From Mucilaginibacter ginsenosidivorax (GTDB lineage Bacteria; Bacteroidota; Bacteroidia; Sphingobacteriales; Sphingobacteriaceae), in contig NZ_CP042437.1 of the NCBI RefSeq assembly GCF_007971525.1, positions 5,084,001 to 5,148,000 of the forward strand: a DNA stretch of 64,000 nt. The letters run 5' to 3'. The notes beneath the pieces were generated by a model. That model did not search any database. It saw only the letters and a program-made list of their open reading frames with translations, and was not told the origin of the DNA. The position numbers were made by a program, and so were the translations under genes. Positions 18,785-27,945 of this stretch are shown here, piece by piece (the first letter of the stretch is position 1; each line of letters begins with the position of its first letter).

Positions 18785-18785
18785 C

Positions 18786-19391
18786 ATGTTATTAAACAAA
18801 CTTCTACCGCAAATAATAGCCGATAATCAGTTACACTCGCGCTGGCTGAATACGCTGTCGCTGATGGAAAACACCGGAGCCCGCAAAATTTCGGCCAGTG
18901 AAGATCCGCTTACGGTGACCTATATTATATTGAAGCATGCTGCCGAAGAGCACCGTCATGCCTTTTATCTCAAAAAACAACTGGAAAAAACAGGAGTGGA
19001 GCTGCCAACCTATGCCGCCGAATACCTGCTGGCCCCCGGCTCAAGTAAATACTATTTAAACCAACTGGATATTGATGTTTGCCGCTACCTTAAAAGCGAA
19101 TTAAGCCTTACAGGTGCCGAACTTCGCTTTGCCGCCTACCTGCTGGTAACCTATGCCATTGAAGTACGTGCCGATGAACTTTACCCCATTTACCAGGCAG
19201 CCCTTGACGAAGCGGGCAGCAAGGTAAACGTAAAATCAATTATACTGGAAGAAGAAGGCCACCTGGAAGAAATGCTTAACCAGTTGCACAAATTCTCGCC
19301 CGATTGGGAAAAATACGCCAATAAAGCTGTCGCTTTTGAAACCAGGTTGTTTGAAATGTGGGTGGAACAGTTGGGAGCGGCGATCAGTTAA
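18786..19391 (+). CDS. Unrecognised ferritin-like di-iron protein linked to bioA
   Basis: The 201-residue protein is all-helical. Its acidic/His residues are spaced like a ferritin-like di-iron site: Glu28, Glu55-x-x-His58 (EEHRH), Glu126, and Glu156-x-x-His159 (EEEGH). No signal peptide or membrane helix is seen, so it is likely cytoplasmic. It starts one base after the bioA stop, so the two are co-translated. The family is not one I can name; it is not a bacterioferritin or Dps by length or motif. An oxygenase or oxidase role, perhaps on a biotin-pathway intermediate or acyl chain, is inference from context only. The operon ends here and a dispersed inverted repeat follows. Confidence 0.65.
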   Translation: MLLNKLLPQIIADNQLHSRWLNTLSLMENTGARKISASEDPLTVTYIILKHAAEEHRHAFYLKKQLEKTGVELPTYAAEYLLAPGSSKYYLNQLDIDVCRYLKSELSLTGAELRFAAYLLVTYAIEVRADELYPIYQAALDEAGSKVNVKSIILEEEGHLEEMLNQLHKFSPDWEKYANKAVAFETRLFEMWVEQLGAAIS

Positions 19392-19395
19392 AACT

Positions 19396-19483
19396 GTCAG
19401 AATCAGAACTTACAGAATTAGAAAATTTCTAGAATTTTTTTTCATTCTCCTTATTCTAAAATTTTGTAAATTCTGATTCAGAC
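19396..19483. repeat. Dispersed GTCTGAA/TTCAGAC inverted repeat, copy 2
   Basis: An 88-bp palindromic unit begins GTCAGAATCAGAACTTACAG and ends AATTCTGATTCAGAC. It fills the gap between two convergent genes (ferritin-like and LTA-synthase-family) and may act as their terminator. Confidence 0.75.
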
Positions 19484-19485
19484 AA

Positions 19486-21366
19486 TTAAAAACCCATATA
19501 CTCCGTATACACCTCCTGCAAAAAGGCCTTGCCGTATAAAAGCACGTTATCGGTAGTCTTCGCATCCGCGTTTTTATTGCGGGTGTAAACTACCCTGCGG
19601 CCCGAGTTATCGTATGATACCACCTGCCGGGGTGTCATAAAACAAAAGCCGTTGTCCCAATCAAAAAAAGCGAAATCTTTGGTGGTGGGGTTAAGCAAAT
19701 CTTTCGACCATTTGAACTGCTGATGGGGTAGTCCAAGCTGGGTAAGCAGGGTAGCGGCAATATCTGTTTGCCCGCCCAGTTTGTTAATCTTTTTGCCCCG
19801 GTATTCGGGTTTTATCACTTCGCCCAAAAACAGCAGCGGGATATGGTATTTTACAGGATTATAAGCTTCAGATACATTGCGCGGCAGGCGGTGGCCGTGG
19901 TCGGCTACTAAAATAAACAGCGTATTTTTATACCAGGCCTGCTTTTTGGCTTGTTCAAAATATGCGTTGAGGCACGAGTCGGTAAAGTAGGCTGTACTCC
20001 TGAACTTGTTGCTGGCATCACCCGCATCGTCGTCTTCCGGAAAATGACCTTTTACGGGCAACACAAAAGGCTCATGATTAGTAGATGTTTGCAGGTAAGT
20101 AAAAAAAGGCTGCTTTTGTTGTTGGGCAAAATCCAGGTGTTTAGCAAAAAGCACATCGTCATAAACCCCCCATTGGGTTTTAACCTGGCTTTTGTCGAAG
20201 GCCAGTTCGTCGGTAATATGATCAACCTGGTGGTTTTTCATAAACAGGTCAAAATGCATGTAATTGCTTTTGCCGCCATAAAAATAGGATGTTGGGTACC
20301 CCGCGGTTTTAAGCGATGACGCTATGGCCGGCAGCTTTTTGTTTTTTAAAGTATCGGCAACAATAGTACGAATGGCCTGCGAAGGGAAGCCGCTCATGAT
20401 AGATACAATGCCTTTATCGGTCCTGTCGGCAGATGAATAAATATTGTTGAACAGGATGCCGTTTTTAATAAATTTTTCAAAATTGGGGGCCACGCCTTTA
20501 TCGCCGCCTAATGACTCAATCACATCGGCAGTATAGCTTTCTATCTGGATAATGACAATGTTGGGCCTGTTGGTGGTAAGTACGTTTCGTGTGCTGTCGG
20601 TATTATAGCTGTAGGCCTCCTGCACAATCCGGGTAGCACTGCCTGGCTGCATAAACACGAAGGGGTTATAAGGGCGACCAAGGTTTTCAACCACATTGTT
20701 AAACAGGTTCCATTCGGTATTAAGCGCTGCCTGGTTCAAAAATTCATGGTCAGAAAAATAAGCCGAATTTTGATCGACAGGTACCGGTTGCAAACCGCCC
20801 CTCATCAGCAAAAAATTGACGAAAAGGAGTAAGGCGATCAGCACCGCTTTCAACCGTGGTTCAACGGCGGGCTTTTTAAACTTAAAATCGATGATTTTTA
20901 ATGACAGGAAAACCCCCGATGCCAATAATATAATACATATAAAAACACTCCTGCCCACCGGCGATGAACCTGTTGAGGCAAATGCTTCGGATGGCGCATC
21001 GTACAACGATTTAAACACCCTGAACACCACCTTGGTGCCCCATTCGCGAAAAATGTTGAAATTAAGCCCCGTATTTAACGAGATAAAAAACAGGCAAACC
21101 CAAACATATATTTTTAGCCAGATAGGTTTGATGTGTGTATTTGGTATGCACCAGTTAACCAGGAAAACCAACAGGGGTATGGCGCTGATGTAGGCTGCTG
21201 CCGACGCATCAAGCCGAAGGCCATAAAAATAGGTTTGTATGATGTCGCTTAGGTCGGCATCTTTAAGTTTAGGCAGAAAATATAGTTCGAACGCCAGCCG
21301 GGTTATTGCGAAGAACAATAACCAGAATAAAAAGAAGCGCACTAAACTGAAAAGGTTTCTTAACAT
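19486..21366 (-). CDS. LTA-synthase-family sulfatase-fold membrane transferase
   Basis: The protein (626 aa from the ATG at 21366) has an N-terminal bundle of about five membrane helices (residues 1-200) and an extracytoplasmic alkaline-phosphatase/sulfatase-fold domain. Metal-site motifs are VIIQIESYTAD near 270, the nucleophile-Thr region SSADRTDKGIVSIMSG, and FILVADHGHRLP. This is the LtaS/phosphoglycerol-transferase family, which moves a phospho-alcohol group from a phospholipid. In Gram-negative Bacteroidota the acceptor is unknown. A longer frame with TTG at 21378 exists, but the -7 box at 21376-21383 would lie within it. A 16-bp inverted repeat spans the start codon. Confidence 0.85.
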   Translation of the reverse strand: MLRNLFSLVRFFLFWLLFFAITRLAFELYFLPKLKDADLSDIIQTYFYGLRLDASAAAYISAIPLLVFLVNWCIPNTHIKPIWLKIYVWVCLFFISLNTGLNFNIFREWGTKVVFRVFKSLYDAPSEAFASTGSSPVGRSVFICIILLASGVFLSLKIIDFKFKKPAVEPRLKAVLIALLLFVNFLLMRGGLQPVPVDQNSAYFSDHEFLNQAALNTEWNLFNNVVENLGRPYNPFVFMQPGSATRIVQEAYSYNTDSTRNVLTTNRPNIVIIQIESYTADVIESLGGDKGVAPNFEKFIKNGILFNNIYSSADRTDKGIVSIMSGFPSQAIRTIVADTLKNKKLPAIASSLKTAGYPTSYFYGGKSNYMHFDLFMKNHQVDHITDELAFDKSQVKTQWGVYDDVLFAKHLDFAQQQKQPFFTYLQTSTNHEPFVLPVKGHFPEDDDAGDASNKFRSTAYFTDSCLNAYFEQAKKQAWYKNTLFILVADHGHRLPRNVSEAYNPVKYHIPLLFLGEVIKPEYRGKKINKLGGQTDIAATLLTQLGLPHQQFKWSKDLLNPTTKDFAFFDWDNGFCFMTPRQVVSYDNSGRRVVYTRNKNADAKTTDNVLLYGKAFLQEVYTEYMGF

Positions 21367-21412
21367 ACAGGGGTACAAAAGTAGTACTTTACTGCAATGT
21401 TAAGAAACCTTT
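21351..21412. repeat. 16-bp inverted repeat spanning the start of the LTA-synthase-family gene
   Basis: AAAGGTTTCTTAACAT (21351-21366) and its exact reverse complement (21397-21412) are 30 bp apart. One arm is the start codon plus the first four codons. The other lies upstream of the -7 box. Confidence 0.8.
21376..21383 (-). promoter_or_regulatory. -7 box TACTTTTG of the LTA-synthase-family gene
   Basis: Read leftwards TACTTTTG matches TAnnTTTG and ends 9 nt before the ATG at 21366. The transcript would have almost no leader. Confidence 0.6.
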
Positions 21413-21434
21413 AGTTAATTGTTAAAGCAATGGC

Positions 21435-22079
21435 TTACCTGCCGCCGCGCATGGCTTTCAAATCGTCAAGGGTTATCTTTTCAAAATCGGCAGGGATGCC
21501 AAATGTACCTGCAGGAACTTTTTGCTCGGTTACACCGGTAACAGTTACCTCGGTTGATTGGCCCTGGCTGAATGATGTATATTGAACCGGGAAACCGCCA
21601 ATGCCCTGGTAGTATTTAGCTACACCAGCCAATGGTATTTCAATATCATTGGTGATCCAGATATCGTAAGTTTTGCTTGTTTTTTTATCAGTAGCAACAA
21701 CTTTTTTGCAGTTAAAGCCATTGATAACCTTAGTTTCGGTACCTGGTGCAAAAGTAAACTGAGGTAAACCAGCCATTGCCTGGTCAATATCATCTGGTGT
21801 TGCAACGGCTGCCTTTTTGATATTGGCAACAGGAACATCAACCAAAATTACCATAGACTTAGCACCGGCATCAGTCAAAATTTTGATGTTGGCGGGGCCG
21901 TTTGAAAAAGCGAAGGCGTTTGAATCTGCCCGGAAATAACTTTTAGCATTTATTTGCTGCCCCATCATGGCTGTAGTAAAGTTTACTACACCTTCGGTGT
22001 ATTTTTTTTGTGCGCTTGCACTCATTACAGTTGCGGTAAGGGCAAGGCCTAAGGCAACACTTAAAAATTTTATCCTCAT
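21435..22079 (-). CDS. DUF4412-like periplasmic or outer-membrane-associated protein
   Basis: This 214-residue protein has a signal peptide cut near SASAQ (residue 23). The mature part is a series of beta strands: EGVVNFTTAMMGQQINAKSY, an FAFSNG segment, VINGFNCKKVVATDKKTSKTYDIWIT and FPVQYTSFSQGQSTEVTVTG. The order of strands and the GFNCKKV motif fit the DUF4412 family of secreted Bacteroidota proteins, which resembles GLPGLI-type proteins. The function is unknown. It is read leftwards from its own -7 box, separately from comEC. Confidence 0.7.
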   Translation of the reverse strand: MRIKFLSVALGLALTATVMSASAQKKYTEGVVNFTTAMMGQQINAKSYFRADSNAFAFSNGPANIKILTDAGAKSMVILVDVPVANIKKAAVATPDDIDQAMAGLPQFTFAPGTETKVINGFNCKKVVATDKKTSKTYDIWITNDIEIPLAGVAKYYQGIGGFPVQYTSFSQGQSTEVTVTGVTEQKVPAGTFGIPADFEKITLDDLKAMRGGR

Positions 22080-22124
22080 TGTTTTAATTTGATTATACCA
22101 ATTTACCTGTTTTCAACATAAAGA

Positions 22125-22132
22125 CAAATTTA
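22125..22132 (-). promoter_or_regulatory. -7 box TAAATTTG of the DUF4412-like gene
   Basis: Read leftwards TAAATTTG matches TAnnTTTG and lies 45 bp upstream of the start codon, giving a leader of about 40 nt. Confidence 0.55.
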
Positions 22133-22153
22133 TTGGTAGTTAGTTTAATGTTG

Positions 22154-24256
22154 TTAATTAGATACTATAATAAGCGAATTGTTACGTTTTAAAATTTTAA
22201 AGTTTACATTCAGTGCCTTTGCACCGGCAGAAAACCTTTCGACAGTTTGGTTGCTGTTGCTGCCATCAATAATCAATGTTTGGTAGTCAAAGTTACTATT
22301 TACCGCTTGTAAACTGACGTGCGGATTGCCGGTAATATATAAATAACTGGCTATCAGTTTACCCGGTTGCCGTTGGTTTTGTAATTGCTTATCAAATATA
22401 ATTATCCTTTTATTATAAAACTGCATTAATGCTCCCTGTTTTTTAAACCATGTTAAACTGATGTTTTGGTTTAAACCTATAATGGTAGTATGCGCCACCT
22501 GCGAACTATCTAAATACGGCTGCACCGAATATTTGTAATTTTTATTGGTATCTGCAAGGTTGGTAAGTACAACCGCACTGTTGCCATTTTTAAATACAAT
22601 GCCTGTGTTTTTGCGCAGGTTTAAAAACGCGATAGAATGAGCATTTTCGGCCAGGTATCTTTTCAGGCTGATGCTTGTGGCAAAAAGCAACAGGCTGGTC
22701 AGGCTAAGTTTTAAAAGCCATGTTTTTTTGTTGTACAAATAATAAAACCCACTTATAATAATTATGTAAAGCAATAAATACTCTGGCACTGTAAGCCATA
22801 TTTTACCAATGCTGGCGAAAGGCGCATATTCAATAATTGCCAGCGCTTTGTTCATGAACAATATGGCATATTCCAATAACCGCGCCAGTAAAGTTGATAG
22901 CAGGGGCACCGATGAAAGCGCCAGGTAAGCAACCCCGCTGTACATAATAACCGATGTAGGTATAATAATGAGCAGGTTGCTCAGTGAAAAATAAACCGGG
23001 AACTGGTGAAAATACAATGCGCTTAGCGGAAACGTAATAACCTGCGCGGCTATAGATACCGAACAGGCCATCCAAACTTTATCTGCCCATTTATTTTTAA
23101 ACGTCAGCCATTTGTAAACAACCGGCTGTAAAACCACCAGTCCGGCCACAGCCAGGTACGATAGCTGGAAACCAACATCGGTAATTAAAAGCGGATTATA
23201 CAATAACAGCGCGAATGCCGATACGGCCAGGATATTAAGCAAATTGATATACCGGGCATAGGTTTTGCCGATGATAACCATGCTGATCATCGCCGCCGCC
23301 CGGCACACGGCAGGCGAGAAGCCGCTGAGTAGCGAATAATACCAGATGAGTGCGATAATGATAACCGCTTTTATTACCCGGCCATGCCGGTAGCCATTCA
23401 AAAAACCAAGGGTAAATTGCAGCAAAATATAAATGATGGCCACATGCGCGCCCGAAACGGATAATACATGAATGGTGCCCGTTTTGGAATAGGCCTGCAA
23501 AATATCGCTGCTCAAATCGGCTTTGTAACCCAGTATCAAGGTTGATGCTACTGCTATGGCGCCGGGATCGTGCATTTGCTGTTTAAAGCGATTAATCATT
23601 TGCTGTCGTAGCCGCAGCGAAAAGGCGATGAGCGGGTTGCCTGTGCCATGTTTTATAACCCGATACATACCCGGGTATAAAAAGGCCTGGTAGTAAATAT
23701 TTTGATGCGCCAGGTATTGTTTATAGTTGAATTCGCCGGGGGTAAAGGGGGGATCGATAGGAGTGTACTTCGCCGGGATAACCAACTCATCGCCATATTG
23801 CAGGGATATGGTTGCACTGTCTTTAATGGTCACCAAGATTGTGCCGGTAACAGGCATTGATTGTTTATTGTTGACGCTTTGCCCAACCGTTGCCGTAAAC
23901 CTTATCAACCCGTTTTTGAGCTGCGGTTCGGTATTGATTTTTATGGAAAGATATTGCGCCGGTGACCTGGAAAAATGCCTTGCATCGTTCAGTTCGTTAT
24001 TATTCACGGCGCAGATACAGCCTGCCGAAAACAGGATGATTGTGATTAGTAACCCGCCAAGCCACCTGGTTTTATAAATGGCCAGCCGCTGGTAGCTTAA
24101 ATTCAGCAGGATAAAGGCAATACCCAGACCGCCGAAAATGCTCCAAAGTAAAGGCAGGTATGCGGCCGTAATAAAGCCGATACCTGAGGCTATCCCCAGT
24201 AAAAAGGGCAGGAGCAATACAACAAAAGGGATCTCGCCTTTATGGTTCGCGATCAT
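22154..24256 (-). CDS. ComEC/Rec2-family DNA-uptake membrane protein
   Basis: The 700-residue protein is a polytopic membrane protein of the ComEC/Rec2 family. The N-terminus has several helices and a DUF4131-like extracytoplasmic domain (residues about 90-200, with DELVIPAKYTPIDPPFTPGEF). The competence core holds GTIHVLSVSGAHVAIIY, LLSGFSPAVCRAAAMI and LNILAVSAFALLLYNPLLI, a hallmark order. It carries DNA across the inner membrane in transformable bacteria. The C-terminal ~150 residues are weakly conserved and lack the metallo-beta-lactamase metal motif HxHxDH seen in longer ComEC, a form common in Bacteroidota. Confidence 0.9.
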   Translation of the reverse strand: MIANHKGEIPFVVLLLPFLLGIASGIGFITAAYLPLLWSIFGGLGIAFILLNLSYQRLAIYKTRWLGGLLITIILFSAGCICAVNNNELNDARHFSRSPAQYLSIKINTEPQLKNGLIRFTATVGQSVNNKQSMPVTGTILVTIKDSATISLQYGDELVIPAKYTPIDPPFTPGEFNYKQYLAHQNIYYQAFLYPGMYRVIKHGTGNPLIAFSLRLRQQMINRFKQQMHDPGAIAVASTLILGYKADLSSDILQAYSKTGTIHVLSVSGAHVAIIYILLQFTLGFLNGYRHGRVIKAVIIIALIWYYSLLSGFSPAVCRAAAMISMVIIGKTYARYINLLNILAVSAFALLLYNPLLITDVGFQLSYLAVAGLVVLQPVVYKWLTFKNKWADKVWMACSVSIAAQVITFPLSALYFHQFPVYFSLSNLLIIIPTSVIMYSGVAYLALSSVPLLSTLLARLLEYAILFMNKALAIIEYAPFASIGKIWLTVPEYLLLYIIIISGFYYLYNKKTWLLKLSLTSLLLFATSISLKRYLAENAHSIAFLNLRKNTGIVFKNGNSAVVLTNLADTNKNYKYSVQPYLDSSQVAHTTIIGLNQNISLTWFKKQGALMQFYNKRIIIFDKQLQNQRQPGKLIASYLYITGNPHVSLQAVNSNFDYQTLIIDGSNSNQTVERFSAGAKALNVNFKILKRNNSLIIVSN

Positions 24257-24377
24257 TTATGATATGGTGAAAGCAATAAAGATATGTTTTAGGGGGATAT
24301 TTATATAGGTGTCCGGGGAATTTTTAATCCCCTAAAACGATACTGCAAAAAGTATACAAATCTTGATAAAAAGAAAA

Positions 24378-24527
24378 TGTCATCTCGATGGAGCCTGGGC
24401 GGGAAGAGCGAGGTGCGACAGAGAGATCTTAGACGCCCTACATTTCACCAGTTTATCGGAATACAGGGCGTATAAGGTTTCTCCTCACTCCAACGCCCAA
24501 ATCCACCCCGGTTCGTTCGAAATGACA
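24378..24527. repeat. MITE-like inverted repeat between comEC and the merR-type gene
   Basis: A 150-bp element runs from TGTCATCTCGA to TCGAAATGACA (terminal inverted repeat, 10 of 11 bases). Inner segments also pair: ACGCCCTAC with AGGGCGTAT and GAGATCTTA with AAGGTTTCTC. It occupies most of the 298-bp gap. Similar TGTCATTTCGA elements are common in Sphingobacteriaceae. Confidence 0.65.
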
Positions 24528-24554
24528 ATTATTATATCAACCGACATAATACGA

Positions 24555-24890
24555 CTACAACTGATCCCTTACTTCCAGCAGGAATTTTTTGATATTTTCG
24601 AGCGAATCGATTACCCGCTGGTTTTCTTTGTGGTCGCCGAGGTTGCTTTTCAGGTGTTCTTTGGCGCCGTTCAGTGTATAGCCTTTGTCGCGAATGAGGT
24701 GGAAGATTATCTTAAAATTCTCGATGTCCTCGGGAGTAAAATAGCGGTTGCCTTTTTTGTTCTTTTTAGGCTGCAATACATCAAATTCCTTTTCATAAAA
24801 ACGGATAAGCGATTGGTTTACATCAAACATGGCCGATACCTCGCCCATGGTGTAATACATTTTGCTTATTTCACGTTCTTTGTAAGCCAT
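24555..24890 (-). CDS. MerR-family transcriptional regulator
   Basis: The protein (111 aa from the ATG at 24890) has a MerR-type winged helix: YYTMGEVSAMFDVNQSLIRF, YEKEFDVLQPKKNKKGNRYF and TPEDIENFKIIFHLIRDKGYTL. A short helical tail (VIDSLENIKKFLLEVRDQL) follows. The usual long dimer coiled coil and effector domain are missing, so it is a minimal regulator of about the size of the RacA/MlrA DNA-binding domain. The start is fixed by the -7 box at 24896-24903, only 5 bp upstream; an extended frame starting at 24983 would swallow the promoter. The target is not known. Confidence 0.85.
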   Translation of the reverse strand: MAYKEREISKMYYTMGEVSAMFDVNQSLIRFYEKEFDVLQPKKNKKGNRYFTPEDIENFKIIFHLIRDKGYTLNGAKEHLKSNLGDHKENQRVIDSLENIKKFLLEVRDQL

Positions 24891-24895
24891 ATATG

Positions 24896-24903
24896 CAAAG
24901 GTA
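24896..24903 (-). promoter_or_regulatory. -7 box TACCTTTG of the merR-type gene, near-leaderless
   Basis: Read leftwards TACCTTTG matches TAnnTTTG, with a TTG 21 bp upstream as -33 element. It ends 5 bp before the ATG, so the transcript starts at or very close to the start codon. Confidence 0.7.
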
Positions 24904-25237
24904 TCTTTTTGAAATCGGAATTGGCAATTTCGATTTCGGATTTTTGTCAGCAAAATGTAGATGCATGTGATACGCTTCAACAAAACATCTTGTTAAGTCA
25001 GCAGTACTAAGTCGTAAGTCTAAAATTGAATTTTTCTTTTTGGCTGCGAACTTACACAGACACTATACCCTCCAGTAAGTCTTGCGCTTAACCTGCGTTT
25101 TTAAAAACCACTCTAAAACGTGTCTCAGTTTTATTTCTCAAAATATTTTGAAATACAGCTTGACTTATTTAACTTTATATTTCAAAGTACTTTTATTTGT
25201 AATAAGAGTTCAACGAAAATCAGATAATATAACTGAT

Positions 25238-25963
25238 ATGAACAGACTTGAAGAACTATACTACGAGGCGAAGACCGACAAATGGTTTAAACGCTTTGCT
25301 GTTTTTTGCCGCATTGCTTTGGCAGCCGGATTTTTGATAGCGGGCATCGTAAAGATCATGGGCGAACGATTTGCCGCCGGTCTGCCCCACAATAATCCTT
25401 TAGGGCATTATTTCGATGCCTTGCAACTTACCGGATACTACTATACTTTTATCGGGATTGTCCAGGTTATAACAGCTATCTTGTTACTTATCCCCAGAAC
25501 TTCCCTGCTTGGTGCATTGATGTATTTTCCTATCATCGTTAATATTTGTGTGCTTACTTATGCCACCCGTTTTGATGGTACGCGGGGCACCACGATGATG
25601 CTATTGGCAAGCCTGTTTTTATTGATTTGGGATTATGACCGCTTAAAACACATTTTGCCAGTTAAGCAGCAGCCCAAAACAGATCCTCATGTGGTAAAGA
25701 AGCCCCTGGGAATGCGCCTTCGGGTGATGTTTTTTGGAGGTTCCTTTGTATTGGTGGCCTTTATCATCATCGGTACTTTTTATTTATATGATATTGTACC
25801 GGGCAATGCCGAAGATGAGTGCAGGAATCAATGCGCCTCCAGCAAAAATCCCCAGGCTTGCCAGGTTTTTTGCGACTGCATTTATAAGAAAGGCCAACCG
25901 CTGGATAGTTGCCTGGCAACTTTTGATAAGGCAAAAGATATACGCAAACCGGGCAGAAAGTAG
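25238..25963 (+). CDS. DoxX-like integral membrane protein with Cys-rich C-terminal tail
   Basis: The 241-residue protein has about five membrane helices: CRIALAAGFLIAGIVKIMG, YYTFIGIVQVITAILLLIP, LGALMYFPIIVNICVLTYA, TMMLLASLFLLIWDY and FGGSFVLVAFIIIGTFYLY. The arrangement and the GHYFDALQLTG segment resemble DoxX-type proteins. A hydrophilic C-terminus follows, with six cysteines in about 35 residues (DECRNQCAS, ACQVFCDC, SCLA), reminiscent of a disulfide-bonded periplasmic domain. The start at 25238 (MNRLEELYYEAK) was chosen because earlier in-frame codons give a poorly folded leader. No function is assigned. Its neighbours are unrelated. Confidence 0.72.
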   Translation: MNRLEELYYEAKTDKWFKRFAVFCRIALAAGFLIAGIVKIMGERFAAGLPHNNPLGHYFDALQLTGYYYTFIGIVQVITAILLLIPRTSLLGALMYFPIIVNICVLTYATRFDGTRGTTMMLLASLFLLIWDYDRLKHILPVKQQPKTDPHVVKKPLGMRLRVMFFGGSFVLVAFIIIGTFYLYDIVPGNAEDECRNQCASSKNPQACQVFCDCIYKKGQPLDSCLATFDKAKDIRKPGRK

Positions 25964-26059
25964 CTAACCTTTTATTAAATTATTCCCCCCATTACTTTTA
26001 CACGCATCCAAATTCCCAAATCCAAATAATAGTATTATATTTCATCCTCTGATTATAAT

Positions 26060-27937
26060 ATGATTTTTAAACGATTGATTGCGTGCGCTTGCTGTACGTT
26101 GTTTACCCTGGGGGCGTTTGCTTTAGAAGGCGATTCGCTGGTAACCATAACCGCCTTAAAAAATGAATACCAGTTTAAATGGAACGGCCAGACCAGCAGG
26201 GTCGAAATAAAAGAGAAACTGAGTAATACCTACGTGAGCAATAGCTACGGCGTAAGCTACCCGGTATCTGAATTTTATAACGATAACACCAGCATTGATG
26301 CCGTAACCTGCAAGGTTGATGGCCATAACTTACGGTCGTTTAAGCCAACCTACACCTATTACAGCCAGGACGATGTCTTTTATTCGGATGCAAAAATTTG
26401 CTACTTCCCCATGGATATGCCCAAAAAAGGAAGCATCGGCACGGTCACTTTTGAAGAAACCCTGAATGACCCGCGATATTTTACCTCTATTTATTTTTCG
26501 GATGCGGCAATAGTGCAACAAGGCGAGGTAAGCCTTAAAATTCCCCGCTGGATGAAGGTGGATATCAAGGAAATGAACTTTAATTCCTTCGGCATTAAAA
26601 AAACTACCGAATATGTATCTGGCGAAGATGCCGATGTTATCACCTATTCGTTTGCGAATATACCGGCCATGAAACGCGAGGCCAATAGCCCCGGCCCAAC
26701 CTATATTTATCCGCACCTGTTGGTGTTGTGTAAATCTGCGGCGCCGGGCGGCAAGCAGATCACCTATTTCGGTTCTCTTGCCGATCAGTACGCCTGGTAC
26801 CGCGAACTGGTGAAAAATGTGGCGGGCGATCAAGCCGTAATCAGCGCGAAGGCAAAAGAGTTAACCGCCGGCCTTACCGCTGATATGGACAAGATAAAAG
26901 CCATATTTTATTATGTACAGGATAACATCAGGTATATTGCCTTTGAAGATGGTATGGCAGGCTTTAGGCCCGAAAAGGCCGACGAAGTGCTGCGCAAAAA
27001 ATATGGCGATTGTAAGGGGATGGCCAATTTAACCAAGGCGCTGCTGGTATCGCAGGGTTATGATGCCCGGCTATGCTGGCTGGGTACCAAGCACATTGCC
27101 TATGATTACCAAACCCCGTCAATGGCGGTTGATAACCACATGATATGCGCCTTAAACTACAAAGGGAAAATATATTACCTTGATGCAACCGAAAGCTACC
27201 TTAGCCTTAACGAATATGCCGAGCGCATACAAGGCCGCCAGGTTTTAATGGAAGACGGCGATAAATACATCCTGAATAAAATACCTTACGCCCCGCCTTT
27301 ACAAAACTCAACCAACCAGTTAAGCAAGCTAAGTGTAAGTGGCACCAGCCTGGTAGGTAAAGTAAATTATACGTGGAAGGGCGAGGATAAGGAAAGTATT
27401 TTAAGCGGCTTAAACAGTATTAAACACGAAAATACGGATAAGGCTATGGTGAAATACCTGGCCGATGATAATAACGATTACACCATTAACAACCTGAAAC
27501 TAAGCAGCACCGCCAACCCCGATAAGGATTTGACAGCCGCGTTTGACCTGGAGCATAAGAATGCGGTAAACGTGTTTAGCAAGGATTATTACATCAATAT
27601 CGACAGCCAGAAAGAACTGGCCGACTTTACTTTTAAACCCGCCGTGCGCAAGCTTGATTATTGGTTTGCCTATAAAATGAACATCAACAGCCAAACCGAG
27701 CTGGATATTCCGGCTAACTATAAAGCCGCAACTGTACCTGCAGATTTAAACATTGTGAACCCCGATTACGAGTTTCATATAAGCTACACCCAATTGCCCA
27801 ACAAACTGGTGTACAAAAAAAAACTGCTTATTAAAAATACCAGCCTGCCCAAAAAACGGTTTGAGCAATGGAACCATGATGTGGAGCAGTTGAGCAAAGC
27901 TTACAACGAAACCCTGATCCTAAAACCTACAAACTGA
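26060..27937 (+). CDS. DUF3857/transglutaminase-like exported protein, catalytic triad intact
   Basis: This 625-residue exported protein has a signal peptide (cut near GAFALEG) and a DUF3857 beta-rich domain at about residues 30-230. A transglutaminase-like core follows at about 275-390. The triad is visible: Cys318 (KKYGDCKGMANL), His360 (VDNHMICAL) and Asp375 (YYLDATESY). The family is common in Bacteroidota; its members act as peptidases, transamidases or binding proteins, and the substrate is unknown. It stops 8 bp before the next gene, which is a longer relative, so the two form an operon. The intact triad suggests this is the active member of the pair. Confidence 0.87.
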   Translation: MIFKRLIACACCTLFTLGAFALEGDSLVTITALKNEYQFKWNGQTSRVEIKEKLSNTYVSNSYGVSYPVSEFYNDNTSIDAVTCKVDGHNLRSFKPTYTYYSQDDVFYSDAKICYFPMDMPKKGSIGTVTFEETLNDPRYFTSIYFSDAAIVQQGEVSLKIPRWMKVDIKEMNFNSFGIKKTTEYVSGEDADVITYSFANIPAMKREANSPGPTYIYPHLLVLCKSAAPGGKQITYFGSLADQYAWYRELVKNVAGDQAVISAKAKELTAGLTADMDKIKAIFYYVQDNIRYIAFEDGMAGFRPEKADEVLRKKYGDCKGMANLTKALLVSQGYDARLCWLGTKHIAYDYQTPSMAVDNHMICALNYKGKIYYLDATESYLSLNEYAERIQGRQVLMEDGDKYILNKIPYAPPLQNSTNQLSKLSVSGTSLVGKVNYTWKGEDKESILSGLNSIKHENTDKAMVKYLADDNNDYTINNLKLSSTANPDKDLTAAFDLEHKNAVNVFSKDYYINIDSQKELADFTFKPAVRKLDYWFAYKMNINSQTELDIPANYKAATVPADLNIVNPDYEFHISYTQLPNKLVYKKKLLIKNTSLPKKRFEQWNHDVEQLSKAYNETLILKPTN

Positions 27938-27945
27938 TATATTAA

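Noticed and set aside
24363..25010. Rightward open frame of about 215 codons over the merR-type gene
   Set aside because: It runs antisense to a clear MerR regulator and through a palindromic repeat; the protein has no recognisable motif.
26330..26833. Leftward open frame of about 167 codons within the DUF3857 gene
   Set aside because: Antisense shadow without features.
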